A stretch of 55,511 bases of DNA. It comes from Oleispira sp. GTDB taxonomy: Bacteria > Pseudomonadota > Gammaproteobacteria > Pseudomonadales > Oceanobacteraceae. Shown here piece after piece: positions 1-8,878 of this stretch (position 1 is the first letter of the stretch; each line of letters opens with the position of its first letter). The notes under the pieces were generated by a model that was given only the letters and a program-made list of their open reading frames with translations, did not search any database and was not told the DNA's origin. The DNA lies in NCBI GenBank assembly GCA_016765295.1, contig JAESQF010000090.1, positions 1 through 55,511 of the forward strand, given 5' to 3'. A program made the position numbers and the translations under genes.

Positions 1-12
1 AAGGACAAAGGA

Positions 13-981
13 ATGTCGAAAGATTTAGCACTTGAATCTGTACTGGCTCATTTTAAAAACTTAACTCTAGAAGTGCTTGAAAATCTTGCTGATGTAGAGC
101 ATAGGCGTGAAGTTTTGGATCGCTATTTTGCGATATCTGCTGAGGTGATGGAATCAACAATTACTCCTAGGCACGTTTCTGTGGGTGATAGGCCAGGGTA
201 TTGGTTTGTGCCTGAGGGTCATGATGGCCAACGTCGACTGTTGTATATTCATGGAGGCTCTTGGATGTCGGGCTCGGTTAAAGGCTGGACCGCTTTTGTT
301 GCGCGTTTAGCGGAAGCCTGTGATTGTGCGGTTTTGTTTATTGATTATTCTTTGATGCCAGAAGCGCCATTCCCTGCGGGATTAAATGATTGCCTGATGG
401 CTTATGAGTGGTTATGGGATAACGCTCCATCTGAAACAGCGAGTGTAAAAAAAGTTAAGGCAGAAAAAGTATTCATCGCAGGAGATTCTGCAGGTGGGAA
501 TTTAACGCTAGCGTGCCTTTTAGCAATTAAAGATAGCTCTTCATCTTCTACGTCTCAGTTGATAATGCCAGATGCGGCTTTAGCCATTTCCCCCTGTACT
601 GATTTTACCGCGAGCGGTGAAACGATGCGTACCCATCAAGAGCGTGATCCTATTATTAATGGGCTAGCAATTCCGTTTTTAGCGAAAGCTTATTTGATCG
701 ATTCTATGCATGAGGTAACTTATCCCTTAGCTTCACCTTTGTTCGGCGACTTATCGGGTTTGCCTCCTTTAATGTTGCAAACTGGGGAGGCCGAGGTGTT
801 GTTGGATGATACGTTACGTTTTGCGAAAAAAGCCAAGCAAGCGGGAGTTGATGTATTACTGGATACTTGGCCAGATATGCCTCACGTATTTCAGGGGTTT
901 GCACCGTTTTTACCTCAGGCCAGTGAGGCGATTGCGCGTATAGGAGAATTCTTTAGGCTAGATAAGAAAGCTATTAAATGA
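13..981 (+). CDS. Alpha/beta hydrolase, HSL (family IV) esterase-like
   Basis: A 322-residue serine hydrolase expected to cleave short-chain carboxylic esters in the cytoplasm; no signal peptide is seen. The HSL hallmarks are present: the oxyanion-hole HGG at residues 80-82, the nucleophile elbow GDSAGG with Ser159, an acidic residue in the GEAEVLLDD stretch (about 265) and the catalytic His291 in PHVFQGF. The length is normal for the family. The ATG at 13 follows an AGGACAAAGG ribosome site. Its stop overlaps the start of the downstream merR-like gene by four bases (ATGA), so the two are probably translationally coupled. The natural substrate cannot be read from the sequence. Confidence 0.9.
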   Translation: MSKDLALESVLAHFKNLTLEVLENLADVEHRREVLDRYFAISAEVMESTITPRHVSVGDRPGYWFVPEGHDGQRRLLYIHGGSWMSGSVKGWTAFVARLAEACDCAVLFIDYSLMPEAPFPAGLNDCLMAYEWLWDNAPSETASVKKVKAEKVFIAGDSAGGNLTLACLLAIKDSSSSSTSQLIMPDAALAISPCTDFTASGETMRTHQERDPIINGLAIPFLAKAYLIDSMHEVTYPLASPLFGDLSGLPPLMLQTGEAEVLLDDTLRFAKKAKQAGVDVLLDTWPDMPHVFQGFAPFLPQASEAIARIGEFFRLDKKAIK

Positions 982-1334
982 ATATTAAGCAATTCTCCGA
1001 GTTGACCCAGGTGTCTGCTCATACTCTTCGTTATTATGAAAAAATCGGTTTACTTAAACAGGTGAACCGAACGGCTAATGGTCATAGATCTTTTACTGCG
1101 AAAGATATTGACTGGGTTGGCTTTATTAAGCGCTTAAAAGAGATGGGTATGGAATTAAAAAAGATTCAGCAATACGCCGACTTAAGAGAGCAGGGTGATT
1201 CAACGTCTGAGCAACGAAAGCAGTTATTAGAAGAGCATGTGGTTGTCGTTGAAAATAGAATTGAGGTGGAAGCAAGGAATCTAGATAAGATAAAACAAAA
1301 AATTCAATATTATAATAAAATCATTAAAAACTAA
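978..1334 (+). CDS. MerR family transcriptional regulator
   Basis: A 118-residue MerR-type activator. The N-terminal helix-turn-helix (residues 1-20, with HTLRYYEKIGLL) and wing (RTANGHRSF) are clear, followed by a coiled-coil dimerisation helix at about 78-115. The protein contains no cysteine, so it does not sense metals or redox state through thiols as CueR, ZntR or SoxR do; a small organic effector is more likely (inference). It overlaps the esterase gene by ATGA. A MerR-type promoter with a 19-bp spacer lies just downstream in front of the carboxymuconolactone decarboxylase gene, which is the obvious target. Confidence 0.9.
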   Translation: MNIKQFSELTQVSAHTLRYYEKIGLLKQVNRTANGHRSFTAKDIDWVGFIKRLKEMGMELKKIQQYADLREQGDSTSEQRKQLLEEHVVVVENRIEVEARNLDKIKQKIQYYNKIIKN

Positions 1335-1338
1335 TTTG

Positions 1339-1369
1339 TTGACTTAGAGTTAGCTCTAAGTATTAGGCT
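1339..1369 (+). promoter_or_regulatory. MerR-type promoter and operator
   Basis: The -35 TTGACT (1339-1344) and -10 TAGGCT (1364-1369) are separated by 19 bp, the over-long spacing typical of MerR-controlled promoters. Within the spacer lies the inverted repeat ACTTAGAG-TTAG-CTCTAAGT (1342-1361), a perfect 8-bp dyad. The site sits between the MerR-like gene and the two-domain CMD gene at 1400. Confidence 0.8.
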
Positions 1370-1399
1370 TGATGCTTATTCAATGAGCAGAGACTAATT

Positions 1400-2206
1400 A
1401 TGACAAATTCACGTTATACCGACGGTTTGAAAAATCTAAAAGATATAGATCAAGAGGCTGGAGAACGGGTACTGGCAAGTCTTAATGATATTTCACCCGA
1501 TTTAGGACGTTATATTATTGAATATGCTTTTGGCGATGTATATAGCCGCCCAGGTTTGGATTTAAAGTTAAAAGAGATTGCTGTTGTCGCGGCTTTAACC
1601 GCAATGGGTAATGTTGAACCACAATTAAAAGTTCACATTCATGGCGCTCTAAATGTGGGCTGTAATATTGCGGAGATTCAAGAAGTAATACTGCAAATGG
1701 CAGGCTATGCGGGTTTTCCTCGTGCTATCAATGGCATGCTTGCTTTAAAAACTGTGTTAGAAGAGCGACGATCTGAAGGTAAGAAAGATGAGTCGGGTAG
1801 GGTAGAGCCTTCGCCTAAACCTGATGGGAAAAGTCGTTATGAATTTGGCTGTGAACAGATTAGTACCCTAAATAAAAATCAAGTTAAGAACCTTGAAAAT
1901 ACCTTTAAAGACATATCTCCTGATATGGTTAAATTTGTCATCGAATTTGGATTTTCTGATATCTTTGCTAGACCTGCTTTGCAGCCTAGGTATCGAGAAA
2001 TTGCGACGATAGCGGCTTTAACGGCTATGGGGTGCGCGGCTTCACAGCTGGGATTTCATATTAGGGCTGGGTTAAATATTGGCCTTTCAGAAATAGAAGT
2101 ACGTGAAGTTATGATTCTAATGACTGTGTATTGTGGCTTCCCTGCCGCGATTAATGGCACATTAGTATTGAAAGAAATCATCAATGAATTAGAGGGAAGC
2201 GCCTAA
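1400..2206 (+). CDS. Tandem carboxymuconolactone decarboxylase (CMD)/AhpD-like protein
   Basis: A 268-residue protein made of two CMD-type all-helical domains (about 10-125 and 155-265) joined by a charged linker (about 122-150). The halves are clearly duplicates: both have ISPD near the start, an AALTAMG stretch, a LN(V/I)G segment and GFP.AING near the end. Each half carries a histidine two positions after the LK/LG pair (LKVHIHGALN and LGFHIRAGLN). The AhpD Cys-x-x-Cys is absent, so peroxidase-partner activity is unlikely. Family members decarboxylate or act on carboxymuconolactone-like rings, but the substrate is unknown here. Expression is probably driven by the MerR-type promoter just upstream. 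Confidence 0.85.
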   Translation: MTNSRYTDGLKNLKDIDQEAGERVLASLNDISPDLGRYIIEYAFGDVYSRPGLDLKLKEIAVVAALTAMGNVEPQLKVHIHGALNVGCNIAEIQEVILQMAGYAGFPRAINGMLALKTVLEERRSEGKKDESGRVEPSPKPDGKSRYEFGCEQISTLNKNQVKNLENTFKDISPDMVKFVIEFGFSDIFARPALQPRYREIATIAALTAMGCAASQLGFHIRAGLNIGLSEIEVREVMILMTVYCGFPAAINGTLVLKEIINELEGSA

Positions 2207-2212
2207 ATGAGA

Positions 2213-2587
2213 CTAGGTTATTAAAATTGAAATCGCGCTGATGGAAATAACCAAGCCTGTGATGCATAAACTAAAGACACGGAAAGCTATGTTTTCTCGT
2301 AGTTGGTTCACCCCATAGATATGAGCCAACCTGGCTATAATCAATGCGCTGTTTAAACCATGTACTAATAATAAATTCTGAACTTGAACTTCTACAAAAT
2401 AAATCATGATCAGTGTAAGTGGTACGTATTCGGAAAAGTTACCGTGCACACGGATTGCACGATTTAATTGTTTATCTTTGCCATCTCCTAGGGACACTCT
2501 TAATTTCTGTCGTAGTCGAATGACTCGATAGCTTAAGGCTACGTATATCAGGGCAAGTATCGCAGCGTAATAGGGGGTGAGTAGCAT
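2213..2587 (-). CDS. MAPEG family membrane protein
   Basis: A 124-residue integral membrane protein with about four hydrophobic helices and the MAPEG signature RAIRVHGNFSEYVPLTLIM (about residues 44-62), which contains the conserved Arg, Asn and Glu of the family. MAPEG proteins include glutathione transferase- and eicosanoid-related enzymes; bacterial YecN-like members have no settled role. It is convergent with the CMD gene, with only 6 bp between the stops, and divergent from the LysR gene. Confidence 0.85.
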   Translation of the reverse strand: MLLTPYYAAILALIYVALSYRVIRLRQKLRVSLGDGKDKQLNRAIRVHGNFSEYVPLTLIMIYFVEVQVQNLLLVHGLNSALIIARLAHIYGVNQLRENIAFRVFSLCITGLVISISAISILIT

Positions 2588-2694
2588 GAGTTATCCTTGA
2601 ATGGTTGCTATTAATATCGGCATATGAAAGTTATTCTATTATTATTGGCTTAACAACTCATAATAACTTATCTATAGATAATCAAACCTTTCTT

Positions 2695-3615
2695 ATGAAT
2701 TATAGAAACTCTCCTCCAATTCAGTTTATTCCGGTCTTTGAAGCGGCTGCTCGGCATTTAAGTTTTAAGCTTGCTGCGCAAGAATTGTGTGTTTCAGCTC
2801 CGGCGGTCGCTCAGCAGATAAAAGCTTTTGAGCATTGGTTGGGGCGCCCATTGTTTAAACGCCATACCCGAGCTTTAAGCCTTACCGAAGAAGGATTGTT
2901 TTATTTCGATGTAGCGAAAAAGACGATGAACGCTCATTGTTTGGGGCATATTAACTATATAAAGCAGTTTGAAAAAAGTTCGTTAACGGTAAGCGCTCCC
3001 TTTTTTGTCGCTCAAGAATTATTGATGCCTAATTATCTTAAATTCTCAAAGTACTGTCCCTTGACGGAATTGCGTATTGAAACGCGGAAGTCTTATGTCG
3101 ATTTTGATAACGAAGCGATTGATGTCGCGGTTCGTTTTGGTGATGGCAATTGGCCAGATCTTAATTGTCAGCTGTTATCGAAAGCCATTGTGGCACCTGT
3201 CTATGGTGCTAGTTATGAGTTTAGCGATAACCTTAATGAAATATCTGAGCTGTATAAGCACAGACTTATTTATGCGGACCCTGAAATGAAAGATTGGGGT
3301 GAGCTGTTTTGGCCTGAGGGAGTTAAGCAAGTATTCGACAATGTTATCTGTGATTCTTATATCTCTGCGATTAAAGCAGCAGAAAATGGCCTGGGGGTAG
3401 CGTTGGGTATTTTTCCGACATTGAATTCTTGGGTGAATGATAAACGTTTAATTTTACCCTTTGAGAATAGGATAGAAACGGATAGAGGGTTTTGGCTAGT
3501 TTCTCCAAAAAACAAATCGTCACATACTAGCAAGCAAGTAGCGCAACTTAATGCTCTATATTGTTGGGTGAAAGATATATTCGATAGCATACCTGAATTA
3601 GATGTCCGAAATTAA
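2695..3615 (+). CDS. LysR family regulator, GcvA/AmpR-like
   Basis: A LysR-type transcription factor of 306 residues. I place the start at the ATG at 2695 because the winged helix-turn-helix begins there (PIQFIPVFEAAARHLSFKLAA, then VSAPAVAQQIKAFE); 90 upstream bases are open but encode nothing LysR-like. The PxxxLxxFEAAARHLSF style and RPLFKR resemble the GcvA/AmpR subgroup. A periplasmic-binding-protein-like effector domain fills the rest. It is divergent from the MAPEG gene across about 107 bp, which would make that gene a candidate target (inference). Confidence 0.88.
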   Translation: MNYRNSPPIQFIPVFEAAARHLSFKLAAQELCVSAPAVAQQIKAFEHWLGRPLFKRHTRALSLTEEGLFYFDVAKKTMNAHCLGHINYIKQFEKSSLTVSAPFFVAQELLMPNYLKFSKYCPLTELRIETRKSYVDFDNEAIDVAVRFGDGNWPDLNCQLLSKAIVAPVYGASYEFSDNLNEISELYKHRLIYADPEMKDWGELFWPEGVKQVFDNVICDSYISAIKAAENGLGVALGIFPTLNSWVNDKRLILPFENRIETDRGFWLVSPKNKSSHTSKQVAQLNALYCWVKDIFDSIPELDVRN

Positions 3616-3725
3616 TACTTGAGCTTATCTTTTTATAATAAAGTATGGTTTACAGTAAGCTTAGTATAAGTAGTGATGACTCATCGTTATACTGGGTTGA
3701 ATTTAACAAGGAAAGGATTCTCGCA

Positions 3726-4445
3726 ATGATGTTTAAACAAACTGCTTTATTGTCTCTGGTATTATTTGTTACAGCTTGTGGTGGTGGCAGTGAAAACCAT
3801 GATGCTGAAATAAAACCTGACCCTGAGGTGGCTGGCTGTGGGGGTAGTGCCCCGTATAAGTTTGATATAACAGCGGTCGATGTTCAAGTATTGCAAGCAC
3901 CAGAACCTAAAACATATCCCCAAAGGGTAGCAGGTCCAGTTTTTGACGTTGATGCTGATACTCAATATGATGAGATTATTCTTTCATTAGAATCTGAAAC
4001 TCAATCAGTAGTGGCTAACAAGTCTGAGTTGCATAATACGAAGAAAAAGCAGCTTACCTTTTCTTTATTCAATTCTGCTTTCGCGTGTTCACCTTTACCT
4101 CCAAGTACCGATGAGAGAATCACAGAACTTAAAATTACGTCTTCTTCTCCTTTTAATGATGAGTTGGCTGCTGGAGTCATGTTGAATGCGAAGTTTGATG
4201 TAATCTTCACTCACTCAGAAACGCCTTATTATGATTACGATTCAATAAATTCTGGAATTATATACTACAGTTTGGAAAAATATATGGATCAGGAAGACGT
4301 CGTTGCTGGATTTGGCATTCAGCTTAAATTAAATGTGGCCCCTCAGTATGCGGGTAATCATATTTTCTTTATTGAAATGACTTTGGATAGTGGTGAGGTG
4401 TTTAACATGGAAACTCCTGAAATTAGCTTAGTAAAAGCACTTTAG
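3726..4445 (+). CDS. Putative lipoprotein of unknown function
   Basis: A 239-residue protein that starts with a lipoprotein signal peptide (MMFKQTALLSLVLFVTACGG; lipobox VTAC). I choose the ATG at 3726, 8 bases after an AGGAAAGGA ribosome site, over the upstream start at 3645, which lacks one. The mature part has two cysteine-containing segments (GCGGS and FACSPLPP) and an extended, beta-rich look. I do not recognise the family. It is followed by a second small lipoprotein gene in the same direction, and both probably reach the inner leaflet of the outer membrane. Confidence 0.65.
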   Translation: MMFKQTALLSLVLFVTACGGGSENHDAEIKPDPEVAGCGGSAPYKFDITAVDVQVLQAPEPKTYPQRVAGPVFDVDADTQYDEIILSLESETQSVVANKSELHNTKKKQLTFSLFNSAFACSPLPPSTDERITELKITSSSPFNDELAAGVMLNAKFDVIFTHSETPYYDYDSINSGIIYYSLEKYMDQEDVVAGFGIQLKLNVAPQYAGNHIFFIEMTLDSGEVFNMETPEISLVKAL

Positions 4446-4486
4446 AAAATCGAGATGATTCTTGAAAATTATTGAGGGATATCAGA

Positions 4487-4948
4487 ATGTCTAAATATGC
4501 GTTGCTTATATTATGTGTGCTTTTTCTTTCAGCTTGCGGCTCTAGTTCAAGTGATCGTGATCCCGAAGTGAATGGCCCAGTCTTAAATTTATCATTGCAA
4601 GATACTCGCTGGAGTTTAATTTCTTACGGCTATCAAATGGATGATAAAACCTCGGTATTAGCTAACTCTAGTTATTACTTAGTATTTGATGATACTTCAA
4701 AGGTTGATGGTGATATCGAGTGCAATCACTTTTCTAGCACGTATGAGGCCGGTGCAAGTACGTTAACTTTTGGTTTGGTAGCGATAACAGAGATGGCATG
4801 TCCTAATACTGGGGTCGCAGAGTATGATGCTCAGGATATGACAATTGTTAATGCCCTGTCTGCCGCTCAAAGCTACAGAGTATCGGCTGATGAGTTGATT
4901 ATAATCGCCAGTGATAGCACTCATCTTGTATTCGAAAGGATAGAGTGA
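4487..4948 (+). CDS. META domain (HslJ-like) lipoprotein
   Basis: A 153-residue lipoprotein: signal peptide with lipobox LSAC and then a serine-rich tether. The rest matches the META/HslJ fold pattern: an early tryptophan (TRWSLISYG), a central G.I.CNHFSSTY segment, the ITEMACPNT signature and a closing L.I.....L.FER strand. META proteins are often heat-shock- or stress-linked outer membrane lipoproteins; a biochemical role is not established. The start at 4487 follows GAGGGA (4474-4479). Confidence 0.8.
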   Translation: MSKYALLILCVLFLSACGSSSSDRDPEVNGPVLNLSLQDTRWSLISYGYQMDDKTSVLANSSYYLVFDDTSKVDGDIECNHFSSTYEAGASTLTFGLVAITEMACPNTGVAEYDAQDMTIVNALSAAQSYRVSADELIIIASDSTHLVFERIE

Positions 4949-4954
4949 ATTTTT

Positions 4955-5794
4955 ATGAAGTTTAATGTTATTTTCCTTGGCTTACTCATGGGTTTTATTT
5001 CTAATGTGGTATCTAGCGAGGAATCACAGGGTTTTTCATTTTCTATTTTGTCGAATGATTATTGTCAGCAGTTGCTAGCCGAGGGTGTAATAACTAACAA
5101 TAACCCCGTACCTTGTGAAAGACTTCGCCGTATTAACTTTAGTTATTTAGATGAAAGCTCGAAGATTAAGCACGATGGTGAATGGGTTGTTCTTGATGTA
5201 TTGGCCCCCAAGGTTGTTGCATTAACCAAGAAGTTGCTAGAGCAGAAGTTTATAATTTTTAACGCTAAACCCATAGAGGATTATAACGGTGATGATCAAC
5301 TCTCTATGGCGGATAATAATTCATCGTCATTTAATGGCAGGGCGATTACTGGTGGCTCTTCTTGGTCTCTTCATGCTTATGGCGCTGCTATTGATATAAA
5401 CCCAGTACAAAATCCCTTTATTGAAATTGATGCCGATGGCACTGCACGCATTAGTCCTATAAAAAGTGCACGCTATGCCGTTAATAGATTAAATCAGCGT
5501 CCAGGAAAATTGCCGCGTCTAGGCATGGCAGAAGATGTTGTTGATACCTTTGCTCAATTTGGATTTTTTATTTGGGGCGGGGATTGGAATTACCCGATTG
5601 ATTATCAGCATTTTCAAGTTGGACCGCGCTCTTTTGTGGGAACTTTGGTCGCCATGGAGCCTCATAAAGCGGAAGTGCTATTAGACAAATACATCTCCAT
5701 GTATCTAAGTTGCAAGCAGAATCGCCAGTCTGACTTGGAGCAGAGGAAAGTCAGAGCTGAATGTGCAGGCCGCGTTATTGCTGAAATGCGATAA
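4955..5794 (+). CDS. M15 family zinc peptidase, D,D-carboxypeptidase/endolysin-like
   Basis: A 279-residue exported protein with a short N-terminal signal peptide (about 1-20). The M15 core is at the C-terminal half: SLHAYGAAIDINP gives the His and Asp zinc ligands, and the second part, FIWGGDWNYPIDYQHFQ, gives the distal His. This arrangement is that of the VanY/M15_4 type that cuts D-Ala-D-Ala or L-Ala-D-Glu bonds of peptidoglycan peptides. It begins 6 bp after the META lipoprotein gene, so both are probably cotranscribed. A periplasmic wall-processing enzyme is the best reading; the exact bond is unknown. Confidence 0.8.
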   Translation: MKFNVIFLGLLMGFISNVVSSEESQGFSFSILSNDYCQQLLAEGVITNNNPVPCERLRRINFSYLDESSKIKHDGEWVVLDVLAPKVVALTKKLLEQKFIIFNAKPIEDYNGDDQLSMADNNSSSFNGRAITGGSSWSLHAYGAAIDINPVQNPFIEIDADGTARISPIKSARYAVNRLNQRPGKLPRLGMAEDVVDTFAQFGFFIWGGDWNYPIDYQHFQVGPRSFVGTLVAMEPHKAEVLLDKYISMYLSCKQNRQSDLEQRKVRAECAGRVIAEMR

Positions 5795-5839
5795 GGCTAA
5801 AAATCATCCAAAACAATAAATGAATAGTTGGGAGAATAC

Positions 5840-6403
5840 ATGAAATGTTCTGTGTATATTGCGACCAGTACTGATGGTTTTATAGCACGACGTAACGGTA
5901 GTATTGATTGGTTGATGGCCGCGGGCAACCAAACGGCTGATATGGGTGAAGACGCAGATATGGGGTTTAATCAATACATTAATTCGGTTGATTGTATGGT
6001 GATGGGCCGCAAATGCATGGAGGTGATAGCCGCGATGAATCTCACCGAAGAGCAGTGGCCTTATGGCGATACGCGTATAGTCGTATTGAGTAATAGCTTA
6101 AAAGAAGCACCTGCGAGTTTAGCGGGGAGAGTTGAAATGTATTCAGGGGATATCAAAGACTTAATGGCGGGGTTAAAAAAAGACGGCTTTAAACATGCCT
6201 ATATCGATGGTGGTAAGACCATTCAGGCGTTTATCAATTTAGAACTCATTAACGAAATGACCATTACTCGTGCGCCTATTCTATTGGGTGAGGGGATTTC
6301 ATTATTTGGTAAAACGGCAAAGGATATAACATTAGAGCAGAGTTCAGCGAAGAGTTTTGCTAATGATTTTATTCAAGAATTTTATAAGGTTAACTATAAG
6401 TAG
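5840..6403 (+). CDS. Dihydrofolate reductase family (RibD C-terminal-like) protein
   Basis: A 187-residue cytoplasmic protein of the RibD-C/YyaP type. The N-terminal strand and loop (VYIATSTDGFIARRNGSIDWL), the middle MVMGRKCMEVI and the C-terminal YIDGGKTIQAFI and PILLGEGISLFG are all characteristic of this NADPH-binding fold. I use the ATG at 5840 after GGGAGAATAC. It is probably a reductase with an unknown substrate rather than the essential DHFR, because these paralogues seldom complement FolA. Confidence 0.85.
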   Translation: MKCSVYIATSTDGFIARRNGSIDWLMAAGNQTADMGEDADMGFNQYINSVDCMVMGRKCMEVIAAMNLTEEQWPYGDTRIVVLSNSLKEAPASLAGRVEMYSGDIKDLMAGLKKDGFKHAYIDGGKTIQAFINLELINEMTITRAPILLGEGISLFGKTAKDITLEQSSAKSFANDFIQEFYKVNYK

Positions 6404-6422
6404 TTCGCATTAGGTATTAATA

Positions 6423-6908
6423 ATGACGATAACTAAAATATCAGAAACTTCTTGGGATGCAATTCTTCATATTCAAGAAGAAGCCTATACTGGTGTGGCT
6501 CCAGAAGATGTTGATGTGTTAAAAGGTAAGTGGGAAATCTCCCCGGAAAGCTGTTTTGTATATACAGTAGTGAATGAGCCGGTATTAGCTTATTTGCTGG
6601 CGCATTCTTGGAATAGTTTAGAGCCTCCTAAATTATTTGAGCAAGTCCCCGAAAATTCAGTCGGTGATATTCTTTATCTTCATGATTTAGCCGTTTCTAA
6701 TCGTGCTAGAGGAATGGGAGTCGGTAAGCAACTGGCAAAAAAGTTAATTGAAGTAGCAAAGGTGCATCAGTATTCAAAAGTACTGTTAGTTGCTATTCAG
6801 GACTCAAGCCGCTTTTGGGCTAGCTTAGGCTTTCGTGAGATTTCAAGCGTGCCAGTGTGTTCTAGTTATGGCGATGATGCGAAGCTTATGTCGCTTGAGG
6901 TTTTTTGA
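6423..6908 (+). CDS. GNAT family N-acetyltransferase
   Basis: A 161-residue acetyl-CoA-dependent acetyltransferase. The acetyl-CoA-binding motif A is plain at LAVSNRARGMGVGKQLAKKL (R-x-x-G-x-G form), and ASLGFREI forms the usual C-terminal motif B. It starts 19 bp after the DHFR-like gene. The substrate cannot be inferred. Confidence 0.85.
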   Translation: MTITKISETSWDAILHIQEEAYTGVAPEDVDVLKGKWEISPESCFVYTVVNEPVLAYLLAHSWNSLEPPKLFEQVPENSVGDILYLHDLAVSNRARGMGVGKQLAKKLIEVAKVHQYSKVLLVAIQDSSRFWASLGFREISSVPVCSSYGDDAKLMSLEVF

Positions 6909-6994
6909 TGTAAGTTCTAGCCATTTGGGTTAAAGCCAGCTGGAAAACTGAGTGTTAGTCTTTCTATCTAATAAAAATAATGGATGAGAAGACG

Positions 6995-8407
6995 ATGCAT
7001 CAATCTTTATCGAGCAGATCCCCTAAAAAGGCGCCACTTGTTTTAGCGTGGGCGGCGGTTGTGTGTTTAACCGGTTGTAAGGGAGACCTTGAAAGTCTAA
7101 CCCGGTATACCGCGTCGATGTTGTGCTCTAAGACATTAGTAGGTGAGCAATCTTTTGAAAAAATTTATAATGAAGATTTAACCATTATCACTGAGGATGC
7201 AGTCGACTTTGCTACATTGAAAGTTGATGCTGATAAATTAACGGTGCGGAGCTCAGTGTTTTTTGAAAGTGCAACGGCGATTTATCGAGACGGTGTGGGC
7301 TGTACTCTGGTAGGCCCTGATGGTGAGCAAGCCCTGCGAGATCAAACTATTCCAAATGTGCCAAAGCAAGAGTTGTCTAATACCACGGCGTGGCCTGATG
7401 GAAGTTTAGGTGCCTCTGACTCTAATAAGAACTTTGATTATGAAGGCTTTGCTACCAGTGCCGATTATCACTTTAGTGAGCATGGCGATAAACAGGTCAA
7501 AACATCGAGTCTTGTCATAGCTTATCAGGGTCAGCTTATTTATGAAAAGTATGCCGAAGGTACTACAAGTACCACTCCTATTTTTAGTTTCTCGTTAGGT
7601 AAAACAATCGCGGCGATTTTTAGCGGCATTCTAGTGAAGGATGAATTGTTGGATATTCATGCTCCGACAGGATTGCCTGAATGGGCGAATGATAAACGCA
7701 GTTCAATTACCCCGCACCAGTTATTAACCATGAGCAGTGGTTTGCAGTGGAATGAAATTCCTGACGATCCTACTTCAGATGCGGGCGCGCTGTTTTTTAA
7801 GCATGATATTGCATCTTATGCGTCTAATAAACCGTTAGTGGCAGAACCTGGTACGGTTTATAACTATTCAACCGGCAATACGATGATTTTGGCCAAGGTC
7901 ATTAAGAACTTATTAGGTGGGGATTTAGCGGGTACTTATCAGCCGTTGCATGAGTCTTTATTTAGAAAGCTATCTATGAATAATACCGTTGTGCAAACCG
8001 ATGCGAGTGGTAGTTTAGTTCTGGGTGGTCAGGTGCTTATGGGCACTCATGACTTAGCAAGATTAGGCCAGTTTTTACTGCAAGACGGTCAGTGGAATGG
8101 TGAGCAAATTGTGCCAGCGGGTTGGGTTGATTATATGTCGACTTCTGTTGGGTTAGCGACGGCGCGTGGTTTTGATTATGGCTCGGGACTTTGGTTGAAT
8201 TCGGCTAAGAACGGTAAAGCATTCTTTCCTTCGTTACCTGCCGATGCATTAATTGGTTATGGTTGGAGAGGTCAGTTTATAATTGTTGTACCTTCAATGG
8301 AATTGGTTGTTGTGCGTACGGGTAACTCTATGGTCGAAGAGTCTAGTGGGCTGTTTCCTGAAATAGATCGTCTTGTTGGGGATATTGTGAGCGCTTTGCC
8401 TCAGTAA
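6995..8407 (+). CDS. Beta-lactamase-related serine hydrolase, lipoprotein
   Basis: A 470-residue protein of the class C beta-lactamase/penicillin-binding protein superfamily. The active-site Ser and Lys are in FSFSLGKTIAAI (SLGK), the second motif is the YNYSTGNT segment, and a third strand corresponds to YGWRGQFI. The N-terminus is hydrophobic and ends in LTGCKGD, so it is probably a lipoprotein. I prefer the ATG at 6995, 15 bases after an alternative at 6980 that lacks a ribosome site. Many such proteins are esterases or D-amino peptidases, so antibiotic hydrolysis should not be assumed. Confidence 0.82.
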   Translation: MHQSLSSRSPKKAPLVLAWAAVVCLTGCKGDLESLTRYTASMLCSKTLVGEQSFEKIYNEDLTIITEDAVDFATLKVDADKLTVRSSVFFESATAIYRDGVGCTLVGPDGEQALRDQTIPNVPKQELSNTTAWPDGSLGASDSNKNFDYEGFATSADYHFSEHGDKQVKTSSLVIAYQGQLIYEKYAEGTTSTTPIFSFSLGKTIAAIFSGILVKDELLDIHAPTGLPEWANDKRSSITPHQLLTMSSGLQWNEIPDDPTSDAGALFFKHDIASYASNKPLVAEPGTVYNYSTGNTMILAKVIKNLLGGDLAGTYQPLHESLFRKLSMNNTVVQTDASGSLVLGGQVLMGTHDLARLGQFLLQDGQWNGEQIVPAGWVDYMSTSVGLATARGFDYGSGLWLNSAKNGKAFFPSLPADALIGYGWRGQFIIVVPSMELVVVRTGNSMVEESSGLFPEIDRLVGDIVSALPQ

Positions 8408-8878
8408 AGTTAATAAGGTTCGATATAGATCAAGACTCTTCAATTGATATTCACTTATAGTGAGGGTGTTTACTAAATTGAATATCTTTTGGCAGTAGTT
8501 ATGTTAGGGCGGATATTAAGCAACTATTACAAGATGGAAATGGGCAATAGGAAAGATCCTTTTGAGGTGATTTCTTTTGATGAAAAAGGAAATGTTGTCG
8601 TTTTTAAACAGTATATTGATTACTAATCCATTTTGATAATGCCAAAATAAGTATTTCAGTCGTTTCATTCAATCTAAATCTCCAGTAGAGTATCCGCGTG
8701 AATTCCGCTGCAGCATGGATGTTGGATGTGCACTTTCAATTTCAGATTATATCGCCTGATAATCCCTTTCCTTGTTGAATGCCTTCATTGTATTTTAATA
8801 ATAAAAATCTAACTAAGCGCATTGGATTCTGATTCTTTGCCCTTGCCGTCATATTAAATTTTATAATAAAGGAATTAA
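8408..8878. other. 470-bp intergenic region with FNR-like site and short ORF
   Basis: This gap holds little that can be supported. TCGAT-ATAG-ATCAA at 8420-8433 differs from the FNR box (TTGAT-N4-ATCAA) at one base. An ATG at 8501 opens 41 codons ending at 8626, giving a peptide with PFEVISFDEKGNVVVFKQYIDY near its end; this looks like the last part of a larger NTF2/SnoaL-like or similar protein and may be a gene remnant. AT-rich sequence before 8868 probably carries the promoter of the DUF1254 gene. Confidence 0.4.
8501..8626 (+). pseudogene. Possible small ORF or gene remnant (41 codons)
   Basis: An open frame with good coding appearance but no clear ribosome site. Its C-terminal half reads like the end strand of a small alpha+beta domain (PFEVISFDEKGNVVVFKQY). 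No upstream portion of such a domain is open in the adjoining sequence, so either this is a decayed fragment or a true microprotein. Low confidence. Confidence 0.25.
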
